Shown here piece after piece: positions 24,869 through 34,900 of a stretch of DNA of 64,000 nt. The stretch comes from CAYPEL01 sp036479985. Its GTDB lineage: Bacteria > Pseudomonadota > Gammaproteobacteria > DSM-19610. Within the stretch, counting starts at the first letter, position 1. Each line of letters starts with the position of its first letter. The stretch covers positions 434,001-498,000 of the forward strand of contig CBDDAF010000003.1 of assembly GCA_965224815.1 (NCBI GenBank), read 5' to 3'. Below the pieces are notes generated by a model. The model saw nothing but the letters and a program-made list of their open reading frames with translations, made no database searches and had not been told where the DNA came from. The position numbers and the translations under genes are program-made.

Positions 24869-26128
24869 TTAATGGTCATGACTGGCACCGGACTTTTCGA
24901 TATCGGCCTTGATTAGATAGCTGTTTCCTGTGACATAATCCGTACCGGTTTCGATACCACTTAACACTTCTACCCAGTCAGCGTTACTACGCCCAAGCTC
25001 CAGCATGCGGACTTCATAGGTATCATCAAAGCGGGCAAACACCACTTGAAAATCACGAAACCGTTGTATTGCTGATTGTCGTACCGCCAAAGGCACCGCA
25101 TGTTCAGCTACGGTTACATTGCCACGGATAAACTGTCCGGGTCTCAATCGGCCGTCTTTATTGGGGACGATAATGCGCGCGCGTACACTTTGACTGGCGT
25201 GTGCGGTTAAGGGCGAAACCCAATCGATGTGAGTTTGTTGCTGATACTTTCCATCCAGCGTTTCTAACAGAACCGATTGACCCTTTTTAATCAACGCCAG
25301 GTCGCGCACAAAAACATCCAGTTCGACCCAGACATCTGCGTGGTCGGCAATAATAAATAAAGGCTCGTCCCCAGTGGCTTCACCAATCTGGACATCGCGT
25401 TTTACAATGACACCCTTGATGGGCGCTTTGACCTGGTAGTTCTGTAAGCTCTCGTTACTTTGTACCGTTGCAAGAATATCGCCTGCCTTTACTTCATCTC
25501 CGAGTTCATGGCGCAGTGCTTTGACCACACCAGGAAAGCGCGGCCGTACACGCGAAAGCCGATTTGGATTGGTTTGCACACGGCCTGTTAGTGAGCGGGT
25601 TTCAATCAAGGTTACCGGGCCCACGGCCTGTGTCTGAATCCCCAGCTCTTGTGCCATACGGCTGGGAATTTGTGTGCGACCTTCATAATTATCGTATTGC
25701 CAGTTGTAGGTATTATTTTCATATTCTGCTGTAACTTCGACATCAAAGGAATGGGGCTCATAGACCGCTGTATTTCCGCGCAGATAATCTTCCTGGGGTA
25801 TAAATTGAATATGATCAGTTTTACCACCGGTGCGTTTTAAATTTATATTCAGAGTGACCGTGTGAGGATCAACAGGCTGGTTGTGATGGTAAACATAGAT
25901 GCGAAACTCAGGGGGCAGGCCGGTTTCATAGATAGTGACTTCAAGACTGAAATCGTCCTGCGTTAACAGCCGTCCACCGTGTGGACCACGAGCGGCTTCC
26001 TCTTCATGTTCATCATGGCCGTGCATATCATGTGATTCATGAGTATCTGTGGGCGTGTTCAATTGCCACATCACCAGAAGTCCCGCCGCTATACCAATGG
26101 CGATTACCGCAATAAGATGACGTTTCAT
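24869..26128 (-). CDS. czcB: Heavy-metal RND adaptor, CzcB type
   Basis: 419 residues. One N-terminal membrane helix/signal (LIAVIAIGIAAGLLVMW), then a His/Asp/Glu-rich stretch (THESHDMHGHDEHEEEAA, ~30-47), which probably binds metal in the periplasm. A beta domain (~55-150), lipoyl and helical hairpin region and beta-barrel follow; the C-terminus ends GASHDH. The added domain before the adaptor core is typical of CzcB proteins for divalent cations. Start overlaps the czcC stop by 4 bases (ATGA), so translation is coupled. Confidence 0.92.
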   Translation of the reverse strand: MKRHLIAVIAIGIAAGLLVMWQLNTPTDTHESHDMHGHDEHEEEAARGPHGGRLLTQDDFSLEVTIYETGLPPEFRIYVYHHNQPVDPHTVTLNINLKRTGGKTDHIQFIPQEDYLRGNTAVYEPHSFDVEVTAEYENNTYNWQYDNYEGRTQIPSRMAQELGIQTQAVGPVTLIETRSLTGRVQTNPNRLSRVRPRFPGVVKALRHELGDEVKAGDILATVQSNESLQNYQVKAPIKGVIVKRDVQIGEATGDEPLFIIADHADVWVELDVFVRDLALIKKGQSVLLETLDGKYQQQTHIDWVSPLTAHASQSVRARIIVPNKDGRLRPGQFIRGNVTVAEHAVPLAVRQSAIQRFRDFQVVFARFDDTYEVRMLELGRSNADWVEVLSGIETGTDYVTGNSYLIKADIEKSGASHDH

Positions 26129-27387
26129 GGGTTTGCTCCTGTAGCAAGTCCTGCACCAGTCAAACGATCGATTTCAATGTGGTAACGATGATAATCAGCC
26201 GCCGCCATCACAGCCTCAAGCCGCGAGTCGATCAAGGTACGTTGCGCTTCGGTGAATTCAAGAAATGAATAACGACCAGCCGTATAGCCTTGCTCATAAT
26301 CCCGCAACGCGCGCGTTGCTTGCGGAATGATCGTTTTTTGTAATACTTTTACGGCGTTAACAGCATGCTGGATTTCCTGATAGACCTCGAACAGTGTGGC
26401 GTGCAAAGCTAGCTTGTTAACTTCAAATAAATACGGCTTGTGTAAGCGCATTATTTCAGCTTCTTCGACGTGTGATGCTGCGCGTGATGAGCTACCTAAC
26501 GGTAATTCGAAGGACAATACAAAGCCAGCATCATCTGATTTATTAAAATGTCGAATACCACCAGTGATTTCAATGTCAGTCAGGCGGCTTGATTCTGCCA
26601 GTTTAAGTTTCGTTTGTGCCAGGCGTTCATCGGTAGCATAGCGTACAAGATCCGGGTTACGCTCTAGCAAATGAACAAAGTGATCGAAGGGTCTTGTTGG
26701 TTTAATGGAAAACAGCTCAGCTTTGGCATCCGTGAAGTCTGGCTGAGTTTCACCCCATAGCGTTACCAGCTTAACGCGGGAGCCTGCCAGTTTATGCTCA
26801 GCATGTTCAAGAGCCAGTGATTTATGAGCCACGTCAATTTTCGCTTTGCGCAACTCAGCGATGTGCGACTTGCCCGCCTTGACCCGTCGATTAGCAACGG
26901 TTTGTGTGCGTTGTGCGAGCGTCAGAGACTCTTTTGCAATGGTTAGACGTTCCTGACCGGTTACGACATGAATAAATCGTTTTGTGGTTTCAGCCAACAG
27001 ATCCAGTCGTTTGGCATCCTGTTTATTACGTAAGAGCAGGGCGTTAGTCTGTGCTACTTCACCACGCAATGCTGCTTTATTGCCACGCTCAAGTACTTTT
27101 GACAAACTGAGTGTAGATTCGAGCACATCAACACCACTATTACTGTCATTACCAGCAAAGTTTTCAAATTCAATCGATGTGTTAAAGGGTGTAGGCAAGC
27201 TTGCAGATCGCATCTGGGCCGCAGCTGCTTCTGATGCAATGCCCGCAGCTTTGAGCATTGGACTTCTTTCAAGCACGTTAAGCACGGCCTGATCCAGTGT
27301 CAGATTGCTGTGTGCTGGGTTTTCACCAGCCATAACAAATGCGGGTAATAACAATACGGATAGAAACCAATTTCTCATGTTAAACAT
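26125..27387 (-). CDS. czcC: Outer-membrane efflux channel, CzcC type (TolC family)
   Basis: 420 residues with a signal peptide (FLSVLLLPAFVMA|GEN). Two OEP repeats of long helices are visible (LTLDQAVLNVLERSPML…, later …YEQGYTAGRYSFLEFTEAQRTLI). It forms the trimeric channel for the adaptor and pump downstream. First gene of this three-gene set. A hairpin repeat (27425-27490) and then the His-rich membrane protein gene lie upstream on the same strand. Confidence 0.92.
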   Translation of the reverse strand: MFNMRNWFLSVLLLPAFVMAGENPAHSNLTLDQAVLNVLERSPMLKAAGIASEAAAAQMRSASLPTPFNTSIEFENFAGNDSNSGVDVLESTLSLSKVLERGNKAALRGEVAQTNALLLRNKQDAKRLDLLAETTKRFIHVVTGQERLTIAKESLTLAQRTQTVANRRVKAGKSHIAELRKAKIDVAHKSLALEHAEHKLAGSRVKLVTLWGETQPDFTDAKAELFSIKPTRPFDHFVHLLERNPDLVRYATDERLAQTKLKLAESSRLTDIEITGGIRHFNKSDDAGFVLSFELPLGSSSRAASHVEEAEIMRLHKPYLFEVNKLALHATLFEVYQEIQHAVNAVKVLQKTIIPQATRALRDYEQGYTAGRYSFLEFTEAQRTLIDSRLEAVMAAADYHRYHIEIDRLTGAGLATGANP

Positions 27388-27424
27388 ACTCTATAGAACC
27401 AATAGTTCAATTTGTATATTTTGT

Positions 27425-27490
27425 ATTGTAGGAGCGGCTTTAGCTGCGATATGGTGTAACGGCTATCGCGGCTAAAGCCGCTCCTACAAT
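27425..27490. repeat. REP-like hairpin element, copy 1
   Basis: ATTGTAGGAGCGGCTTTAGC… paired with its reverse complement ending CCGCTCCTACAAT, with a short loop. One of five copies of the same palindrome in the window. Confidence 0.95.
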
Positions 27491-27613
27491 TACTTACAAA
27501 TTATTCTGAGGTTCAACCAGTTAATAAATTTTAATTACAGGCTTGTTCTATTGCAGATATATACATGCGTACATGCAGTCTATGCCTGCAATTCAGTTAC
27601 TTATAAATTGTGG

Positions 27614-28012
27614 TTAAAGCAGGGGAGGTGCGCGAAGAAGCGGGGTGAAGTGAGGGTATGTTCGTTTTAAGTGGTTGTTTAGAAATTCAGGTCGGACATT
27701 GATCCGAATAACATTGATCGGAACAACGATCAGTAATAACGCCAGAAGTATAAAAGGCGTAAAGAGTGAACTGCTTTTCACGCCTTCATCTGGCACTGCC
27801 GTGAAACTGGTTGTATCGCCATCATGGTGTGACTGTTCAGTGGTATCGGTCACTAAATGCAAATCGATGACATGCGCATGCATTGTCGCATCCGTATTGC
27901 CAAGATGATGCAAATGATAGTGAGCAGGTAAAAAGGTGGCCACAAGAATAGCTGCAATCAGTATCCAATTGATTGATTTGTAATTATTCGCCAGTTTGCG
28001 CATGGTGCTCAT
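27614..28012 (-). CDS. Small His-rich membrane protein next to czc operon
   Basis: 132 residues. Two membrane helices (~13-30 and ~84-104) enclose a segment with 11 His, in clusters HYHLHH, HAHVIDLHL and SHHDGD, likely facing the periplasm. It ends in a basic, Pro-rich tail (TPLLRAPPLL). Family not recognised. Position between the two metal operons, just upstream of czcC on the same strand, and the ligand type suggest binding or sensing of Zn/Co/Ni-like ions for the Czc pump. The analogous Cys/Met-rich gene stands before the Cus operon. Confidence 0.7.
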   Translation of the reverse strand: MSTMRKLANNYKSINWILIAAILVATFLPAHYHLHHLGNTDATMHAHVIDLHLVTDTTEQSHHDGDTTSFTAVPDEGVKSSSLFTPFILLALLLIVVPINVIRINVRPEFLNNHLKRTYPHFTPLLRAPPLL

Positions 28013-28141
28013 ATCGGCAGATGCTAGCAGTTACTGATTAGAGTGGCTATTGATAAGGTATTATGTGCATATATAATAGTAGGTATAATGTATATTATGT
28101 TAAATAGTGACGATATTGTGACTAATCACTACATTGTCTAG

Positions 28142-31100
28142 CTAACGTAAACTGGATCGTTTCCATAACAGAAACACAGCCGGTATCACCAACAGTGTTA
28201 ATAGTGTCGCACTCACCATACCACCGACCATCGGTGCGGCAATACGGCGCATAACTTCAGAACCAGTGCCACCGCCCAGCATGATAGGCAACAAGCCGAC
28301 GATGATAGCAGTAACAGTCATGATTATTGGTCTGACGCGTAGCAATGCACCATCAATGACTGCAGAATGAATATCCTGCTTTGATAGAGATCGTTGCTCA
28401 CGTAAAGCAATTTCATTATGTTGCTTTAATGCCTGATTAAGATAGACCAGCATAATCACACCAATTTCCACTGCAACGCCTGCTAAGGCAATAAAGCCTA
28501 CGCCGACTGCGACAGACATATTATAGCCAAGCAGATATAGCAACCAGAAACCACCGATCAGTGCCATCGGTAAGGTGCCCAGTATAATGAGTATTTCACT
28601 GAAGTTACGAAAATTTAAATAAAGTAACAACACAATAATAGCCAGCGTTACTGGTACAACGGTAGCTAGACGCTCCTTGGCACGCACCATATATTCGTAT
28701 TGACCGGACCAGGAAATTGAGTACCCAGGTGGTAGTTTTACCTGCTCGGCAACAACGCGTTGGGCTTCGATTACATAGGAACCAATATCACCTGTTTCAA
28801 TATCGATATAGACCCAGCCATTTAGCCGTGCATTTTCAGTTTTGATCATGCCAGGGCCATCTTCGATACGCACCTCGGCTACATCAGCTAAGGGAATGTG
28901 CGCACCACTTGGTGTAACGATGGGTAGATTACGAAGTTTTTCCAGTGAATCGCGTACATCACGTGGATAGCGGATATTGATAGGGTAACGTTCGCGCCCT
29001 TCCACAGTTTGTGCAACACGCATGCCACCCAATGCAGTTCGTACAACTTCCTGGACATCGGCAATGTTAAGGGCAAATCGCGCCGCAACTTTACGATTAA
29101 TATCAACGATGATATACCGACCACTAGCAACGCGTTCTGAATACACGGATACAGTACCAGGCACTTTATTAAGGACTTCTTCGATACGCTGGCCAATCTC
29201 CTGAATGACCTCCAGATTCGGGCCTGCCACCTTGACACCAACAGGTGTCTTGATCCCGGTGGCTAACATATCGATGCGGTTTTTAATCGGCATTACCCAG
29301 GTATTACTCAAACCTGGGATCTTCACCAGACTATTCAGTTCCTGCTTCAATTTTTCAATCGTCATGCCCGGCCGCCATTCATTAGTTGGTTTAAGCTGAA
29401 TGGTGGTTTCAACCATCGTTAGCGGAGCCGGGTCAGTTGCCGTTTCTGCACGTCCAATTTTTCCGAAAACACGTTTCACTTCCGGTACGGTGCGAATCAA
29501 TTTATCCGTTTGTTGCAAAATTTCCTGTGCTTTACCGATCGATATTGCTGGAAATGCACTCGGCATGTAGAGCAAATCGCCCTCGTCCAGGTCAGGCATA
29601 AATTCTGAGCCAATTTGGGTTATGGGCCATAGACCTACAATAACCAGGATAAGCGCAACACCCAATACCATTTTAGGCATTTTTAATACAAGGTTTATGA
29701 CTGGCCGGTATAGAAAGATTAACAACCGGTCGACCGGGTTTTTTGCTTCAGGTGTGATATGCCCTCTTATGAAGTAACCCATCAGTACCGGCACCAGGGT
29801 GATTGAAAGTCCGGCAGCTGCTGCCATGGCAAAAGTTTTGGTATAGGCCAGTGGCGCAAACAGTCGCCCTTCCTGTGCTTCGAGGGTAAAAACAGGTAAA
29901 AAGCTAAGCGTGATAATCATTAGTGAGAAAAATAACGGCGGCCCGACTTCCACGGCAGCTTTACGAATTAACTCCCAACGATTCTCATCAGTGACCCCGA
30001 TTTTTTCAAAGTGTTTGTGGACATTTTCTATCATGACAATAGCCGCATCCACCATTGCACCAATAGCAATTGCAATGCCGCCCAGTGACATGATATTTGC
30101 ATTAATACCCATGCGTTCCATGACAATAAAGGCAACGAGTATGCCGATTGGTAGAGATACAGCAATTACCAGGGCAGAACGCAAATGAAACAAAAATACC
30201 GCGCATACCAGTGCAACCACAAGAAACTCTTCGATCAATTTACCACCGAGTGTTTTTACGGCGCGTTTAATAAGTGCTGACCGGTCATAAGTTTCAACAA
30301 TTTCTACACCTTCAGGCAAGCTACGCGAAAGCTCTTCCAGTTTCGCTTTTACACCATTGATTGTGGTCATGGCATTCTCGCCAAAGCGCATAATAATCAC
30401 GCCACCAACCACTTCGCCCTCGCCATCCAGTTCAGCAATACCCCGCCGTAACTGTGGTCCGAGACGAATTTGAGCAACATCTTCCAATAAGATAGGCGTG
30501 CCACGTTCATTCATGCCCAGCGGAATACTGCGCAGGTCTTCCAGTTCATCGATGTAACCGGTAGCACGCACCATGTATTCGGCCTCAGCAAGTTCAACGA
30601 CTGACCCGCCTACTTCCTGGTTGCCACGTTGGATTGCACTGCGCACTTTCGATAATGGCAAGTTGTAAGCACGTAATTTATTGGGGTCGAGTATCACCTG
30701 GTACTGTTTAACCATGCCACCTATGGTGGCGACTTCAGATACACCTGGCACAGTTTGTAGCTCGTACTTCAAGAACCAGTCCTGCAAACTACGCAGTTGT
30801 GAGAGATCATGACTGCCACTGCGATCGACCAGGGCATATTCGTAGACCCACCCTACCCCGGTTGCATCTGGCCCAAGTTCAGGCCGTGCTTCGGGGGGTA
30901 ATTTACTGCTGACCTGATTTAAATATTCGAGCACACGGCTGCGCGCCCAGTAAGGGTCTGTGCCATCTTCAAAAATAATATAGACGAAGGAATCGCCAAA
31001 AAATGAATAACCACGCACGGTCACCGCTTTAGGAACGGATAACATAGCCGTCGTCATCGGGTAGGTCACCTGGTCTTCTACTACTTGCGGAGCTTGTCCC

Positions 31101-31261
31101 GGGAATGTGGTTTTAACAATGACTTGTACATCCGATAAATCCGGTATTGCATCCAGTGGAGTATTTTTTACCGCATAAATTCCCCAACCCACCAACATAA
31201 AAGTTAGTAACAGCACCAGAAACCGGTTATTTATAGACCAGCTAATCAGATTCGCAATCAT
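28142..31261 (-). CDS. cusA: Cu(I)/Ag(I) RND pump, CusA type
   Basis: 1039 residues. The TM4 motif AIGAMVDAAIVMIENVHKH (~395-413) is the monovalent-cation form (GAMVDAAIVMIEN), and FGDSFVYIIFEDGTDPYWAR is diagnostic of CusA-like proteins. It exports Cu(I) or Ag(I). Start overlaps cusB stop by 4 bases. No CusF-like small chaperone follows. It is separated from the czc set by a His-rich gene and a hairpin. No two-component regulator is adjacent. Confidence 0.94.
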   Translation of the reverse strand: MIANLISWSINNRFLVLLLTFMLVGWGIYAVKNTPLDAIPDLSDVQVIVKTTFPGQAPQVVEDQVTYPMTTAMLSVPKAVTVRGYSFFGDSFVYIIFEDGTDPYWARSRVLEYLNQVSSKLPPEARPELGPDATGVGWVYEYALVDRSGSHDLSQLRSLQDWFLKYELQTVPGVSEVATIGGMVKQYQVILDPNKLRAYNLPLSKVRSAIQRGNQEVGGSVVELAEAEYMVRATGYIDELEDLRSIPLGMNERGTPILLEDVAQIRLGPQLRRGIAELDGEGEVVGGVIIMRFGENAMTTINGVKAKLEELSRSLPEGVEIVETYDRSALIKRAVKTLGGKLIEEFLVVALVCAVFLFHLRSALVIAVSLPIGILVAFIVMERMGINANIMSLGGIAIAIGAMVDAAIVMIENVHKHFEKIGVTDENRWELIRKAAVEVGPPLFFSLMIITLSFLPVFTLEAQEGRLFAPLAYTKTFAMAAAAGLSITLVPVLMGYFIRGHITPEAKNPVDRLLIFLYRPVINLVLKMPKMVLGVALILVIVGLWPITQIGSEFMPDLDEGDLLYMPSAFPAISIGKAQEILQQTDKLIRTVPEVKRVFGKIGRAETATDPAPLTMVETTIQLKPTNEWRPGMTIEKLKQELNSLVKIPGLSNTWVMPIKNRIDMLATGIKTPVGVKVAGPNLEVIQEIGQRIEEVLNKVPGTVSVYSERVASGRYIIVDINRKVAARFALNIADVQEVVRTALGGMRVAQTVEGRERYPINIRYPRDVRDSLEKLRNLPIVTPSGAHIPLADVAEVRIEDGPGMIKTENARLNGWVYIDIETGDIGSYVIEAQRVVAEQVKLPPGYSISWSGQYEYMVRAKERLATVVPVTLAIIVLLLYLNFRNFSEILIILGTLPMALIGGFWLLYLLGYNMSVAVGVGFIALAGVAVEIGVIMLVYLNQALKQHNEIALREQRSLSKQDIHSAVIDGALLRVRPIIMTVTAIIVGLLPIMLGGGTGSEVMRRIAAPMVGGMVSATLLTLLVIPAVFLLWKRSSLR

Positions 31262-32451
31262 GGTTGCGTAGCCTGTTCAGGTTCATCCATACGCATCATG
31301 CTGGCTTTGAGATTTGCTTCAGAATCAATCAGGAACTGTCCTGAGATGACAACTTTATCGCCAACTGAAATTCCATCAAGTATTTCCACCCATTCGCCAC
31401 TTTCTATACCGCTTGTTACGTTTTGACTCGCAAAGCGGCCTTCACCCAGAGCCATGACCACGCGCTCTTCACGCCCTGTTCGTATTAAAGCTTCAACAGG
31501 AATCACAATGGCATCATCTTTGGGCCCGCCAAATATTTTTACATTGGCGTACATATTTGGTTTTAAATCTTCATCGGGATTATCAAAACGCAGTCGTACT
31601 TTGAGGGTTCTGGTTTTTGGATCCAGGCTTGGATAGATGTACTCAACTTGCCCTTCCCACTTACGGCCAGGCAAATAGTCGAGACGGACTTCTGCAAGAT
31701 GCCCGTCTTTTACCCAGGCTGACTGGCGCTCAAAGACTTCAGCAAGTAACCACACACTTGAAAGATCGGCCAGACTCATAATGCGCGTGGCGGGTTTTAC
31801 ATACATACCTTCACGTACCGGCAAGGTAGAGACAACACCATCTTGGGGCGCATATATCGCAATGGATTGTTTTGCACGCCGGGTCTTTTTCAGTTGCTTG
31901 ATTTGATTGCCAGGAATACCCAGTGCAACAAGCCGGTCACGTGAAGCCTGTAGAATACCTTTGTTACCAATATTAATCGCCTGTATGTATTCCTGCTGCG
32001 CATTCACCAGTTCCGGTGAATAAAGATCAAATAACCGCTGTCCTTTGTTAACGCGTTCACCCTCAGAAGTGACATATAATTTTTCAATCCAGCCTTCGGT
32101 GCGCAAGTGAATATGGCTGACTTTCGATTCATCAAAATCGACATAACCTACTGTATCGATACCTCGCCAGAGCCGGGTCTTTTCAGCGATGGCAGTTCGC
32201 ACCCCAAGGTTTTGTACAACAGCAGGAGAAATAGTGATACTGCTACCATCTCCATCGCCAGCATAAACAGGCGTCAAATCCATACCCATTGGTGACTTGC
32301 CCGGTTTATCACGCCGGTAATTAGGATCCATTGGTGCTACCCAGAAGAGGATTTCTTTTTCATCATTATTTTGTGCTACAGCATATTGTGACATGCCGAG
32401 TGTTACGCACAAACAGATGCTGACAGTTATTACTAAAGTAGATGGTTTCAT
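31258..32451 (-). CDS. cusB: Cu/Ag RND adaptor, CusB type
   Basis: 397 residues with a signal peptide (…GMSQYAVA|QNN). The N-terminal heavy-metal-binding element FWVAPMDPNYRRDKPGKSPM is the CusB/SilB form of the YHS/HMBD-like motif; the Met residues in it and in MGMDL may hand Cu(I) over. It continues with lipoyl/helical hairpin and barrel domains. Both ends overlap their neighbours by 4 bases, so cusC-cusB-cusA are tightly coupled. Confidence 0.93.
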   Translation of the reverse strand: MKPSTLVITVSICLCVTLGMSQYAVAQNNDEKEILFWVAPMDPNYRRDKPGKSPMGMDLTPVYAGDGDGSSITISPAVVQNLGVRTAIAEKTRLWRGIDTVGYVDFDESKVSHIHLRTEGWIEKLYVTSEGERVNKGQRLFDLYSPELVNAQQEYIQAINIGNKGILQASRDRLVALGIPGNQIKQLKKTRRAKQSIAIYAPQDGVVSTLPVREGMYVKPATRIMSLADLSSVWLLAEVFERQSAWVKDGHLAEVRLDYLPGRKWEGQVEYIYPSLDPKTRTLKVRLRFDNPDEDLKPNMYANVKIFGGPKDDAIVIPVEALIRTGREERVVMALGEGRFASQNVTSGIESGEWVEILDGISVGDKVVISGQFLIDSEANLKASMMRMDEPEQATQP

Positions 32452-33710
32452 CGGTTTTCTCCGGCCAGATAGAGCAGACGGGCCTGCGCTTTTGCACGAT
32501 CAACGCGAATGCGTAGCTCATCAAGACGCACATCCAGATCAGTGATACGTGCTCGCATCAAGGTTGAGAATTCAGTGACGCCTGCCTGGTAGGCTTTCAA
32601 TGAGGCCGTTGAGTTGGCCTTAGCTTCGCGGAGTAATTGGACTTCATAACGTTGTGCTCTTTCACCTAATCGTAACCAGGTTGCATAGTCACTGTCGAGC
32701 AGAGTTTTTAATTCGCGCAATCGGTCAGTGCGTGTCAATTCAGCAGCTTCAGCCTGCTGAACGCTGGCTGCCAGACGCTTATCCTGACGCTTGCCGGTAA
32801 ACAGCGGTAAGTCGACTGAAACCATGGCAGCCATCATGTCGGATCGTTCGTCGCCACCGGGTTCATTACCAAAACGTTTACGGTATTCCAACCCAACATT
32901 CCAGCCTGGTTTATATTGCTCACGTGAAATTTGAACGCCCTGATTGAAAGATTCTATACGAGCGGTTTCTGCACGAATGAGAGGATGTTCTTGTAATGCT
33001 GCCTCAAGATTTTCTTTTTCAGGCAACTCCGGTAAATCTGGAAACAATTTTGCAATGGGTTGCAGGGCGGAATCACCTACCCATTTCATCAATCTGGCAC
33101 GATAAATTTCTTGTTCCGTTTGTATTTGTGTACTGCGATCATCCAGGCGTGACAATTCCAGAGAAGCACGTAATACATCCTGTTGCCTGACGCGACCTGT
33201 CGCATAGTGCAGTTGGGTAATATCAACCAGTTGTGAAAATAATTTTCGCGTTTCCTCGATTACCTGCTCTGCCCTGATCTGATAGTAAAGCTCCAGAAAA
33301 TGGCTACGCACATCACGGAGTACCTTGCTTGCCTTGTCATCGGCTTTTGCCTGCTCAGTCATGGATTGCCATTCTGATCGGTGCTGTTTGTAGCGAAGGG
33401 TTCGGCCGCGCGGGAAAGCTTGCTGTATACCAAGGCGCAACTGAGTTGTTGGCTCCTTGTCATGATCAAATGAATCGAGCGGCAAATTAAAGATACCGGC
33501 GTTGATTTTTGGGTCAGCTAACTGCCCTTCAGCGATTGCATTCTCACTCAAGGCTAACGAACGTGCCCGACTGGCTGCTACTCCAGGATCATTGCTGAGC
33601 GAAAGTTTTTCTGCCTCAGACAGGGTTAATGCGGCATTTGCTTGTAAAGACAGAATGACCAGCGCTATGCACGCGACTAAGCGTCCATTAATTTTACAGG
33701 TTAAAAACAT
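32448..33710 (-). CDS. cusC: Outer-membrane channel, CusC type (TolC family)
   Basis: 420 residues with a signal peptide (CIALVILSLQANA|ALT). OEP repeats: LTLSEAEKLSLSNDPGVAAS near the start and LKAYQAGVTEFSTLMRARIT near the end. Forms the exit duct of the Cu/Ag system. First gene of cusCBA. A 14-bp perfect palindrome (33759-33772) lies 49 bp upstream of its start, a possible operator. Confidence 0.9.
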   Translation of the reverse strand: MFLTCKINGRLVACIALVILSLQANAALTLSEAEKLSLSNDPGVAASRARSLALSENAIAEGQLADPKINAGIFNLPLDSFDHDKEPTTQLRLGIQQAFPRGRTLRYKQHRSEWQSMTEQAKADDKASKVLRDVRSHFLELYYQIRAEQVIEETRKLFSQLVDITQLHYATGRVRQQDVLRASLELSRLDDRSTQIQTEQEIYRARLMKWVGDSALQPIAKLFPDLPELPEKENLEAALQEHPLIRAETARIESFNQGVQISREQYKPGWNVGLEYRKRFGNEPGGDERSDMMAAMVSVDLPLFTGKRQDKRLAASVQQAEAAELTRTDRLRELKTLLDSDYATWLRLGERAQRYEVQLLREAKANSTASLKAYQAGVTEFSTLMRARITDLDVRLDELRIRVDRAKAQARLLYLAGENR

Positions 33711-33758
33711 GGCGAATCTCCAAAACCACTAAACTTGAAACCATTACACCAATAGACA

Positions 33759-33772
33759 CTGTCAATTGACAG
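33759..33772. promoter_or_regulatory. Palindrome upstream of cusC
   Basis: CTGTCAATTGACAG is a perfect 14-bp dyad between the Cys-rich gene and cusC. It could be a regulator binding site or a weak hairpin; no -10/-35 pair was assigned. Confidence 0.4.
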
Positions 33773-33791
33773 CTAATGGGCGTAATTCGAT

Positions 33792-34178
33792 TTAGGAAAT
33801 TTTGGAGATGGGAGGCTGAAGCAGAGGAATAAAGGGTTGTTCTTGTAATTGGGTGGTGATAAACAGGATAGGTTCAACAGAGTAATTATTAAACACTGCT
33901 GCCAAACTGCCAAGGATTATCGGTGCGTGAAACACACAGGTATTACAGGTCTGGTCACAACAATCGCCCTCACAACACTGATCACAATTATGTGCTGCAT
34001 TGTCAGAAAGTGAAGTTTGCATATCAATCTTTTGGCTGGTGACAGACATTTCATGCTGCATAGACATAGAATCTGTGCCGCCAACCATGCCAAGTGATGA
34101 CAATACGCCACGCATCGGTGACACAGCCAGCGTCAGCATGATCATTATCCGTAGCAATTTATGTAGCCCGTTATTCAT
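33792..34178 (-). CDS. Small exported Cys/Met-rich protein next to cus operon
   Basis: 128 residues. N-terminal hydrophobic segment (LLRIMIMLTLAVSPMRGVLS). A Met-rich stretch (MVGGTDSMSMQHEM, ~31-44) is followed by a Cys-dense loop with seven Cys in about 18 residues (~64-82) flanked by His. Then a second hydrophobic segment (APIILGSLAAVF) and a Pro-rich tail. These are soft-metal ligands suited to Cu(I)/Ag(I). It is the first gene of the cus cluster, 81 bp before cusC on the same strand. Family not recognised; a role in copper binding or sensing is inference. Confidence 0.68.
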   Translation of the reverse strand: MNNGLHKLLRIMIMLTLAVSPMRGVLSSLGMVGGTDSMSMQHEMSVTSQKIDMQTSLSDNAAHNCDQCCEGDCCDQTCNTCVFHAPIILGSLAAVFNNYSVEPILFITTQLQEQPFIPLLQPPISKIS

Positions 34179-34341
34179 TAGTTTAAAGAATAGTCGCTCT
34201 AGACTGTTTGTGCAATATTAGGGTATATCGGCATAAGCCGAGATCAGTTGACCTCCATAACGACGCCAGGTTCCAGGCATGCCGCTAAACTTAAAAAACT
34301 CTGATGTGTCGCGTATTTTATCAAAGTAAAAACCACCAATT

Positions 34342-34409
34342 TCTGTAGGAGCGGCTTTAGCCGCGATGGGGCGCAGGACATTCATCGCGGCTAAAGCCGC
34401 TCCTACAGA
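34342..34409. repeat. REP-like hairpin element, copy 2
   Basis: TCTGTAGGAGCGGCTTTAGC… with its reverse complement ending CCGCTCCTACAGA, loop of ~14 nt. Located between two minus-strand genes. Confidence 0.95.
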
Positions 34410-34430
34410 TGTGTACGAATTATTAGAGAA

Positions 34431-34820
34431 TTAGTGTGATAATTCCTTTGCAATATTTACAACACAGCTTTGCAGGGTTTGCTCCGGCACGGGAAAAGTA
34501 AAGGTTTTGTAAAAGCTGTGGCGTTCCAGCAGCCGGTCAAACTGATGTTGGTATTCTTTTTCGTAAAACACGATCACACGGATATTCGGTGTACGCTGGA
34601 CAACCGACATCATGGATTCCAGTGAACTGGTTCGATCACGAAAATCGGACTGAAAATTAAACTCTGCCACGATAATGGCTGGTTTCTTCTTCTTGATGAC
34701 TGCCATTGCTTTACGCATGGAAGTCTCTGTCTGAACTTCGTAACCAGCGCTTCGGTATTGCGCAGAAAAGTCCGGATAACCACCGATTTCTGCTATGGAC
34801 AACAACAAGTGCTTGGACAT
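34431..34820 (-). CDS. Pseudo-receiver-like protein
   Basis: 129 residues. The alternating beta-alpha layout looks like a CheY receiver: LLLSIAEIGG…, a middle strand KPAIIVAEFNF where a phospho-acceptor Asp would sit but Glu/Asn stand instead, then IRVIVFYEKEY and a terminal helix. The acidic pocket near the N-terminus (DD) is also absent. It is therefore probably a non-phosphorylated receiver-type regulator. Single-gene unit, divergent from the HExxH protein. Confidence 0.6.
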   Translation of the reverse strand: MSKHLLLSIAEIGGYPDFSAQYRSAGYEVQTETSMRKAMAVIKKKKPAIIVAEFNFQSDFRDRTSSLESMMSVVQRTPNIRVIVFYEKEYQHQFDRLLERHSFYKTFTFPVPEQTLQSCVVNIAKELSH

Positions 34821-34900
34821 ATTGAACTTTTTTCTAATAATTACTTAAGATTGTAATGCAAAATCCCCTATAGCTCTCATTATATGCACAAGGATGAGAA

